From JBFMAI01 sp040755725 (GTDB lineage: Bacteria > Planctomycetota > Phycisphaerae > UBA1845 > Fen-1342): a stretch of DNA of 64,000 nucleotides. The stretch covers positions 62,001 to 126,000 of the forward strand of contig JBFMAI010000027.1 of assembly GCA_040755725.1 (NCBI GenBank). Direction: 5' to 3'. Below, piece by piece: positions 36,022 to 42,287 of the stretch (the first letter of the stretch is position 1; the number at the start of each line of letters is the position of its first letter). The notes below the pieces were generated by a model, which searched no databases, was not told where the DNA came from, and saw only the letters and a list, made by a program, of their open reading frames with translations. Position numbers and translations under genes: made by a program.

Positions 36022-37148
36022 TGGTCCGGTTGCTGGCGGCCGGCGGAGTCGGGATTCTCGCGGTGGCCGCGCTGTGGTGGTCCGGGTCGTCGCGGAACCC
36101 GGCGCCGGTCCCGGTGACGCCGCCGGCGTCGCTCCCCGACGGAGGGCGGAGGTTGTCGTACCGCGGCCTGGCCATTCAGGTGGCCACCGGTCATCGCCCG
36201 CTGGAGACCTACGGCCCGCTGCTCGCAGAAATTGCCGCTCTCGGCGCCAACACGGTGCTGCTCAGCGTGGCCGGCTACATGGAGCACGCTACCTCTCAGT
36301 CGATCTACATCGACGCCCGCAAGGTGCCGTCCCCCGCCGACTTCCAGGCCCTCATCCGCCGCGCCCGCGAGCTCAAGCTGCGCCCGATCGTCATGCCCAT
36401 CGTCCTGCTGCGCAACCCGCGCGGCAGCGAGTGGCGCGGCGTCATCGACCCGCCGGACTGGGACGACTGGTGGCGCCAATACACCGATTTCGTGCTGTAC
36501 TTCGCGGACATCGCCCGCGCGGGGCAGGCGGACGCGCTGATGGTCGGGTCGGAGCTGGTCAGCACGGAAAAGTACACCGCCCGCTGGGTCAAGGTCATCG
36601 AGACGGTGCGGCCGCGCTTCGGGCTGCCGGAGTGCGGCGAGAAGCTGGGTTACTCGGCCAACTGGGACCACTACCGGCCGGTGGAGTTCTGGGACCGGCT
36701 CGATTTCATCGGCATGACCAGCTACTACACGTTGGCCGACAAGAAGGGGCCGACCGTCGAAGAGATCATGGCCAAGTGGGAGCCGATCAAGCGGGACATC
36801 CTCGAGTGGCAACGCGGCATCGGCAAGCCGCTGCTGCTGGCCGAGGTCGGCTGGTGCAGCCAGGAGGGGGCCGCGATGGCCCCGTGGAACTACTACCAGA
36901 ACCAACGCGCCACCCCCGCCGCGCTGGAGGAGCAGCGGCGGCTGTACGAGGCGTTCATCCGCGTGTGGAACAACACGCCGGAATTGATGGGCGTGATCTG
37001 GTGGGAATGGAATGCGTCGGCGGGCGGCCCCGGGGACTACGGGTACACGCCGAAGAACAAGCCGGCGGAGCAGGTCCTGCGGCGGTGGTTCACGGGCGAC
37101 GCCGACGCCGATGCCGCGCGGCCGGGCTCCGCCCCGGCCGTCCAGTAG
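36021..37148 (+). CDS. Secreted GH113-like TIM-barrel glycoside hydrolase
   Basis: The 375-residue product has a signal anchor (LLAAGGVGILAVAALWW), a Pro-rich linker and a TIM barrel. Segments GANTVLLSVAGYMEH, ALMVGSELVSTEKY, DFIGMTSYY and LLLAEVGWCS match the layout of GH113 beta-mannanase-type enzymes, with a Glu at the strand-4 position (GSEL) and a second in LLAEVGW. Substrate is inferred only by family. The ATG overlaps the upstream stop, so it is co-translated with the phosphodiesterase. Confidence 0.78.
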   Translation: MVRLLAAGGVGILAVAALWWSGSSRNPAPVPVTPPASLPDGGRRLSYRGLAIQVATGHRPLETYGPLLAEIAALGANTVLLSVAGYMEHATSQSIYIDARKVPSPADFQALIRRARELKLRPIVMPIVLLRNPRGSEWRGVIDPPDWDDWWRQYTDFVLYFADIARAGQADALMVGSELVSTEKYTARWVKVIETVRPRFGLPECGEKLGYSANWDHYRPVEFWDRLDFIGMTSYYTLADKKGPTVEEIMAKWEPIKRDILEWQRGIGKPLLLAEVGWCSQEGAAMAPWNYYQNQRATPAALEEQRRLYEAFIRVWNNTPELMGVIWWEWNASAGGPGDYGYTPKNKPAEQVLRRWFTGDADADAARPGSAPAVQ

Positions 37149-37175
37149 CACCGGGCCTCCGAGTCCGGCGTCGCG
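37143..37175 (+). repeat. Second dispersed repeat type (CAGTAGCACCGG...)
   Basis: Thirty-three bases matching 33945-33977 in the opposite orientation at 30 positions. It overlaps the last codons of the GH113-like gene. Confidence 0.6.
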
Positions 37176-37237
37176 CAGGGCGACGACCATCGCGCTGCGC
37201 GGACCCCGCGCTCGCGCTTGGAGCTTGTCCGCGGTGC

Positions 37238-37270
37238 GAATACGAGCGCGGAGCGCCAGCGACGGGCCGG
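37238..37270 (+). repeat. PERQRR-type dispersed repeat
   Basis: The segment around AATACGAGCGCGGAGCGCC matches bases 53986-54016 closely. In one frame such repeats translate to SPERQRR-like peptides. Confidence 0.6.
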
Positions 37271-37311
37271 TGGCGTGGCCGCGGCCTTGAGCGGCCATAC
37301 CTTTGGTTCGC

Positions 37312-38598
37312 TCAGAACACCTGCCGTCCCGCCACCCACACGTGCGTCGGCCGCGGCGCCCGCCTGACCAACTCCCCGATCGGATCATCCGTCGTCGGCG
37401 AGCACGGAAACGCCGCTACGTCCGCCTGTTTGCCCGGCTCCAGCGAGCCGACGCGGTCCGCCAAGCGCAGTGCCCGGGCGGCGTCCAGCGTGACCATTCG
37501 CAGCAACGTCTCGGCCGGCGGCGGGTCCGGCGTCTGCCGGGCCACGAAACGGGCCTCTTCCAGCAGGCACAGGTTCTCGTTGCTTGCCGCGCTGTCCGTT
37601 CCCAACGCGACCGTGACGCCGGCTTCCTGCCACGCCCGGTAGGGGTGCGGCGCGTGCCCGAAGAAGCGGTGCGCCCGCGGGCAATACACCAGCACGTGCC
37701 CCGCTGCGGCCAACCGCGCGGCGTCGCCGCCCTCCAGGTAGTTCGCATGGACCACGGCCCCCGGGTTCGCGCCGGCCACGCAGGTTTCGAGCAGGTCCAG
37801 CGGTGATTGCCCCGGCGACCGTACGCCGCACTGCATCATCAATTCGCGCAGATATTCCGGCAGCGCCGCGGACTCGCCGCGCAGAAACGCGCACTCCTCC
37901 CGCGTCTCGGCCCAGTGCGTACACCACGGGCGTCGCAGTTCCGCCGCCAGTTGAATCGCCCCCCGCACCTGCTCCGCCGGCACGGTGAAGGGCGTGTGCG
38001 GCGACACGCCGACGCTCAGCAGCGCGTCTTCCTCGACTTCCGCCGCCGCCCGCCGCAACTCGTCCGGGTCGCGCGGCGGATGGTCGGCGAGCGTGAGCAG
38101 TTCGACAAAGCACACCTTGCGGATGCGGAGTCGCTTCAGGACGGGCCACGCGAGGTTTCGCCGTGAGATGTCTCCGACGCATGTGACGCCGGCCCGCAGG
38201 GAGTCCCACGCTCCGGCCTCGACGGCGTCCTGCTCGCGCTCGATTTGCCCCGGTTCGCGTCGCAGTTCGACCAGCCGCGGCAGCCACGACCAGAACGATC
38301 CCGGCCCCAGACGGCCGGCGTAGCCCGTGAGTTCCAGGTGCGCATGGGGGTTGACGAGGCCGGGCGTGAGGATCGCCTGGCCCAGGTCGACGAATGGAAC
38401 GGACTCCGCGCTCCGGCGTCCGGGGGCCGGCGATTGTGGAATGGGGGCTGGCGGCTGGGGATTGGGGACTGTGGGCCGGGGGCCCGAGCGCATGTCGGCG
38501 GGGCCAACCGCCACGATACGGTCGCCCAGGACTTGAACATAGCCGTCACGGATGGGCGGACCGACGACCGGCAGCACCCACGCCGCCCGCAGGATCAT
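37312..38598 (-). CDS. Amidohydrolase, MTA/SAH/aminodeoxyfutalosine deaminase-like
   Basis: A 428-residue zinc-dependent deaminase of the amidohydrolase superfamily. Metal and catalytic motifs are HAHLE after TPGLVN, THWAETREE, VHANYL and LGTDSAASNENL. Relatives remove the 6-amino group of methylthioadenosine, S-adenosylhomocysteine or aminodeoxyfutalosine. It overlaps by ATGA with a purine nucleoside phosphorylase-family gene, suggesting sequential deamination and phosphorolysis of one adenosine-type nucleoside. About 25 residues near 40-65 (PNPQPPAPIPQSPAPG) come from a 7-nt tandem repeat inserted in the gene, between the first beta-sandwich strands and the barrel. Confidence 0.82.
   Translation of the reverse strand: MILRAAWVLPVVGPPIRDGYVQVLGDRIVAVGPADMRSGPRPTVPNPQPPAPIPQSPAPGRRSAESVPFVDLGQAILTPGLVNPHAHLELTGYAGRLGPGSFWSWLPRLVELRREPGQIEREQDAVEAGAWDSLRAGVTCVGDISRRNLAWPVLKRLRIRKVCFVELLTLADHPPRDPDELRRAAAEVEEDALLSVGVSPHTPFTVPAEQVRGAIQLAAELRRPWCTHWAETREECAFLRGESAALPEYLRELMMQCGVRSPGQSPLDLLETCVAGANPGAVVHANYLEGGDAARLAAAGHVLVYCPRAHRFFGHAPHPYRAWQEAGVTVALGTDSAASNENLCLLEEARFVARQTPDPPPAETLLRMVTLDAARALRLADRVGSLEPGKQADVAAFPCSPTTDDPIGELVRRAPRPTHVWVAGRQVF
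38434..38482. repeat. 7-nt tandem repeat inside a coding sequence
   Basis: Seven units in exact 7-nt register, consensus YTGGGGR on the plus strand (for example CTGGGGA and TTGGGGA). Translated in the amidohydrolase gene as a Pro-rich segment with a seven-residue period. Confidence 0.78.
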
Positions 38599-39494
38599 GG
38601 CCGGGCCGGCTCACCGGATCCGGGTCGCGCGGCCTTCTCGAACCACGTCCGCCAATCCAGGCCGAGCTGCCCGTCCGCCTGGTGCGGCGCCATGGAAGAC
38701 TCGCAGTGGCAGATCGAGGGCGTCTGCGGCAGCAGCTCGCAGAACCGCTCCAGCAGCCGGGGCATCCGCTCGACGGCGGCCATCGCCCGTTGCCGCTCGA
38801 CCTCTTCCGGCAGCACGCGCCCGTCCTCGAACGGGCGGTAGTTCGTCCCGTCCTCCGCGTACCGTCCGACGTAGCACAGGCTGGCGTAGCACATTTGCAG
38901 CTCTTTCGCCAGGAAGACCTCCGGCGCGAGCGCCTGCCCCAGCAGCTCGCCGCCGAACGCCGCATACTTCCGCGTCTCCGCCGGCGTCTCGTGCCGCGGG
39001 CCTTCGACGCAGACATAGACGCCGCGGCCGGTGTACTCGCAGCGCTCCCGTTCGAGGGTGTCCAGCAGAGCTTTGCGCAGGCTGGGGCAGAAGACGGGCC
39101 ACTGGCGCAGGTGGCCCAGGCCGCGTTCTTGGAAGAACGTCTGCGGCCGCCGGACAGTCTCGTCCACGAGGTCGTCGACGACGACGTACTGCCCGATCTT
39201 GTAGTTGTGGCTGATCGCCCGCGTCTCGCTCCACGAGACGATGGCCCGTGTGCCGAGATCCTTGAGCGCGTACAGGTTGGCCCGGTAGTTCACGAAGCTG
39301 GGCGTGCGGTCGTAGCCGGTCTCGCCGTGCCGCGACAGGAAGTGGAACCCGCCGAAGCGCGACTCGCAGCGATAGATGGGCTGCGACTCGCCGAAGGGCG
39401 TCGCCCGCGGACCGAGCCGCTCCGACACAAACGCTCCCTGCCGCAGCAGGTTGTACGCGTCCCGCCCGCCGATGCACGCCAACGTCAAGGCCAT
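38595..39494 (-). CDS. MTAP/PNP-family nucleoside phosphorylase
   Basis: The 299-residue product belongs to the methylthioadenosine/purine nucleoside phosphorylase family, which splits nucleosides with phosphate. Visible are SRHG near the N-terminus, NYRANLYALKDLG, VVVDDLVDET and VEGPRHETPAE. The GSL step found in typical MTAPs is replaced by SWSETRAIS, so substrate preference may differ (inosine-type rather than adenosine-type). I start at ATG 39494 behind GGGAG; an upstream in-frame start lies in poor coding sequence. Operon with the amidohydrolase. Confidence 0.82.
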   Translation of the reverse strand: MALTLACIGGRDAYNLLRQGAFVSERLGPRATPFGESQPIYRCESRFGGFHFLSRHGETGYDRTPSFVNYRANLYALKDLGTRAIVSWSETRAISHNYKIGQYVVVDDLVDETVRRPQTFFQERGLGHLRQWPVFCPSLRKALLDTLERERCEYTGRGVYVCVEGPRHETPAETRKYAAFGGELLGQALAPEVFLAKELQMCYASLCYVGRYAEDGTNYRPFEDGRVLPEEVERQRAMAAVERMPRLLERFCELLPQTPSICHCESSMAPHQADGQLGLDWRTWFEKAARPGSGEPARP

Positions 39495-39609
39495 AAAATC
39501 GCTCCCGTGGCATTCTGGGCCCCCGCGCCGCACGACGCCGGGCAGTATAGAGCGCCACCCTACCTCCGCAACCGGCCCTGGCGATCAGGGTGGGCGACCA
39601 CGGGGCGCT

Positions 39610-40287
39610 TCACGGCAGCTCCAGCCCCCGCCGCGCCCGCGCGAACACCGCGTCGAACATCGCCTCCGTCAGCCGCCCGGTGAAGGTGTTCTGCTGGCTG
39701 GGATGATACGAGGCCAGTAGCCGGCGACCGCCGTCCAGTGTCTGCTCGACCCCGTGACCAAACCGCCCCAACCGCACCCCCAGCGCCCGGCCGCAGCGCG
39801 TCCACGCGACCTGTCCCAACGCCAGCAAGACCCGCCACGGCGTCCGGTCGATCGTTTCGACCAGGTAGTCCGCGCACCGGTCCATTTCCGCCGGCGTCGG
39901 CCGGTTGCCCGGCGGGGCACAGCGACACACCGCCGTAATCAGCGTATCGCGGAGCGTCAGCCCGTCGTCGGCGTGCGTGGATTGGGGCTGGTTGGCCAGT
40001 CCCGCCTTGTGCAGCGCGCGGACTAACCACTCCCCACTGCGGTCGCCGGTGAACAGCCGCCCGGTGCGATTCGCGCCATGCGCGGCGGGGGCGAGCCCCA
40101 CGACCAGCAGCCGGGCGCGGGGGTCGCCGAAATTCGTCACCGGCCGGCCCCAGTAGGTCTGGTCGCGGAACGCGGCCCGTCTTGAGCGGGCCACCTCCTG
40201 GCTCCACTCGCGCAGCCGCGGGCAGCGCCGACAGGCAATCACGCGCTCATTCTGACGGGCCAGCCAGGCGGGCAGCTCGTGTGTCAC
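39610..40287 (-). CDS. Type 5 uracil-DNA glycosylase (UdgB)
   Basis: Removes uracil, and in this family also hypoxanthine and xanthine, from DNA. The 225-residue product has motif A GLAPAAHGANRTGR with the family's Ala/Asn arrangement, FTGDRSG, and motif B YHPSQQNTF. Four Cys (CRRC near residue 19 and CRCAPPGN) bind a 4Fe-4S cluster. The start is GTG at 40287, without a good ribosome-binding site. A dispersed repeat ends 13 bases upstream, so the insertion may have replaced its original promoter region. Confidence 0.9.
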   Translation of the reverse strand: MTHELPAWLARQNERVIACRRCPRLREWSQEVARSRRAAFRDQTYWGRPVTNFGDPRARLLVVGLAPAAHGANRTGRLFTGDRSGEWLVRALHKAGLANQPQSTHADDGLTLRDTLITAVCRCAPPGNRPTPAEMDRCADYLVETIDRTPWRVLLALGQVAWTRCGRALGVRLGRFGHGVEQTLDGGRRLLASYHPSQQNTFTGRLTEAMFDAVFARARRGLELP

Positions 40288-40300
40288 CGCCGCGGACCGC

Positions 40301-40437
40301 CTGAATGGGTATTCAGGATCATGAGACGCCAGAGGGGAGGGCGGGCCTCCCGGCGAGCCGCGGCTCGGCAGGCCGGCAGGGTCGCCGCACGAGGCAGCCT
40401 CGCCCTCCCATGTCACCCGACGGCGGATACGCATTGG
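40301..40437 (+). repeat. Dispersed palindromic repeat, long form (copy 4)
   Basis: Begins CTGAATGGGTATTCAGGATC. Inner arms are GGGAGGGCGGGCC and AGCCTCGCCCTCCC. It ends near GGATACGCATTGGGG, a decayed inverse of the start. Immediately upstream of the UdgB gene. Confidence 0.85.
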
Positions 40438-40698
40438 GGACGTGAGTGTTGTGTACGCATGAATGCAGGCCCTCGTCGCTAATCGCCGCGGGCATCGTAC
40501 CGCGCGCGGACGGAACATGCGCTTGGGGGTCGGCGGCCCGGGCGCGGGCACGACGTACTTGGACGGGACAGCCTTGCCGGTCCGATTATTCGTCCCCGCG
40601 CTTGATCGACGTTCGCGTCCCCCCGCGGAACAGGCTGTATTTCAGGCCGGCGGGGGCGCGGTCGATGGGAGCGCGAGGCAACCCCTGATGGAGCCGGT
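40438..40698. other. 261-nt gap upstream of the UVR-motif gene
   Basis: No gene, hairpin or repeat stands out. It presumably contains the promoter of the 40699 gene. Confidence 0.4.
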
Positions 40699-41499
40699 AT
40701 GACGCTGGACCTGGAAGAACTGACCGCGGGTTGGGAGTGTCCGCCCGGCCAGTTGCGCGCCCGGGTCGTGGTCGGGCGCGACGGGCAGGAGCTGCTCCAG
40801 CTTCGTGTGGACCTCGGCGTCATGCAGATGGTCCTGACCGGCCGGCCCGACGGCGAGCGCTATCGCGGATTCCCCAGCGCGCAGGCCTACGTCGAGCACG
40901 AGCTGTGCGTGGTGGAGCCCCAGCTCGATCCGCAGTGTTGGCAGGACCTGGACCGCGAGATGCAGCAGCTCAACTACCGGCGGATGGCCTTCGCCGCCTC
41001 CGCCGAGGACGCCTTGCAGGACGGCGACGAGGCGGCCGCGGCGCGCTACCTGACGCACGCACTGGCGGACGCGTCCGACTGCCTGAGCCACGTCACGTTG
41101 CTCCGGCGGCACGGCAAGGACGACGAGGGGCACGCCGCGCTCCTGCCGACCCTGGTGTTTGACCGCGCCCGGCTGGCGGCCCAGCTGCGCATCATCGAGG
41201 GCCGGTTCGAGGAGGCGATTGAAGCGGCCGAGACGGGCGCCGCCGCGCTCGAAGCACTGCTCGGCGAACTCGGCTATGACGAGGAGCTGCGCGAGGAAGA
41301 CCCCGGTCTGCGCTACCTGCGCACGTTGGGCACGCAACTGCGCCGGGAGTACGGCGTGACCCACACGCTGCGGGAGCAACTCGAGGAAGCGCTGGCCAAC
41401 GAAGACTACGAGGCCGCGGCCCGCCTGCGGGACGAGCTGGCGGCCCGCCAACAGCGGCCGGCGCCGCCGCCGGCCGAGGAGGACGCCGGCGCCGACTAG
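40699..41499 (+). CDS. UVR-motif protein of unknown function
   Basis: A 266-residue soluble protein. The C-terminal motif LREQLEEALANEDYEAAARL, near residues 222-241, is a UVR (UvrB/UvrC) coiled-coil motif that mediates protein contacts, as in UvrB and McsA-type proteins. The rest is helical, with TPR-like pairing in AARYLTHALADASDCL and EEAIEAAETGAAALEALL, and an N-terminal beta-rich region (LRARVVVGRDGQELLQLRV). No zinc-binding Cys pairs are seen, so McsA is unlikely. GGAG precedes the ATG by five bases. Confidence 0.72.
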   Translation: MTLDLEELTAGWECPPGQLRARVVVGRDGQELLQLRVDLGVMQMVLTGRPDGERYRGFPSAQAYVEHELCVVEPQLDPQCWQDLDREMQQLNYRRMAFAASAEDALQDGDEAAAARYLTHALADASDCLSHVTLLRRHGKDDEGHAALLPTLVFDRARLAAQLRIIEGRFEEAIEAAETGAAALEALLGELGYDEELREEDPGLRYLRTLGTQLRREYGVTHTLREQLEEALANEDYEAAARLRDELAARQQRPAPPPAEEDAGAD

Positions 41500-41539
41500 C
41501 CGGACCGGCCCCACCGCAGGCGCCGCGCCGTCGGCGCGC

Positions 41540-41899
41540 CTAATCCTCGTCGATGCGGGTGGTTTTCTTGCGGCGTTCGCGGACCTCGCCGCGCGGGGGT
41601 TCGCTGGCGTGCGGGTTGCGGCCTTCCCACTCCCCCGTGGCCGCGTCGATCCACTCCTTGCCCTTCAACCGGCCGGATTCATCGAAGTAGATAACCGCCG
41701 AGTAATGCCGGTCGAGGTCGTCGTAGAACCACTGGTCGTCGAGGTCACTGGTCGGCTTGCCGAGGACGTGGCGCACGTCCTCGCGCGTGTCGACGCCCAC
41801 CTGCAACATCTCATAGCGATCGCGCGTGAACTTGCGCTGGCAGCCCGTCAACAGCAGGACCAGTCCGACGATGCTCAGAACGAGTAGGCGTGGCCTCAT
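41540..41899 (-). CDS. BamE/SmpA-like small lipoprotein
   Basis: The 119-residue product has a signal peptide and lipobox LLTGC (Cys 20). A BamE-type domain follows, with the pattern QVGVDTREDVRHVLGKPTS seen in OmlA/SmpA proteins, then YFDESGRLKGKEW. The tail is highly charged. Such proteins sit in the outer-membrane assembly (BAM) complex or act as small envelope scaffolds. It stands alone, converging on the UVR-motif gene. Confidence 0.78.
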   Translation of the reverse strand: MRPRLLVLSIVGLVLLLTGCQRKFTRDRYEMLQVGVDTREDVRHVLGKPTSDLDDQWFYDDLDRHYSAVIYFDESGRLKGKEWIDAATGEWEGRNPHASEPPRGEVRERRKKTTRIDED

Positions 41900-42287
41900 G
41901 CATGGGACTCCACTGGTGAATGTCGGGTGAGTATACCCGACGTCCGAGGATTAGACACGCCGGCTTGGGCCGCGATAGGGCGCGGGGCCTGCGCGTGCCG
42001 TAGGACGGGCGAAGCGCGGGAATTGCCCCCTGGCCCCCGGGCGGGACCGGGGTTGGCACCGCCGCCGGAACCGGTGCCGGGCGTGTTATTGCGCCCCCAA
42101 GGGGGCCGGCGGTCCCGGATTGGCGCCCCCATGCGGGGGATGTCCCTGGGTTCATTCAAGCGCGGTCGCCCGAAGGCCGAACCTGTTCAACAGCGGGCGA
42201 TTCTCGCCCCTCAGATGGATTCTGCGGGGACGGCAGCGTTGCTTGTTCCGCAAGCGGACCCAGAACCGGTACTAGGAGCGACAGCAC
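41900..42287. other. 388-nt divergent intergenic region with hairpin
   Basis: Contains a perfect 7-bp hairpin, GTCGGGT (41922-41928) with ACCCGAC (41935-41941), 23 bases upstream of the BamE-like start. The rest is GC-rich with CCCC/GGGG tracts and no coding signal that I trust. GGAGCG near 42273 is the ribosome-binding site of the coiled-coil lipoprotein. Confidence 0.45.
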
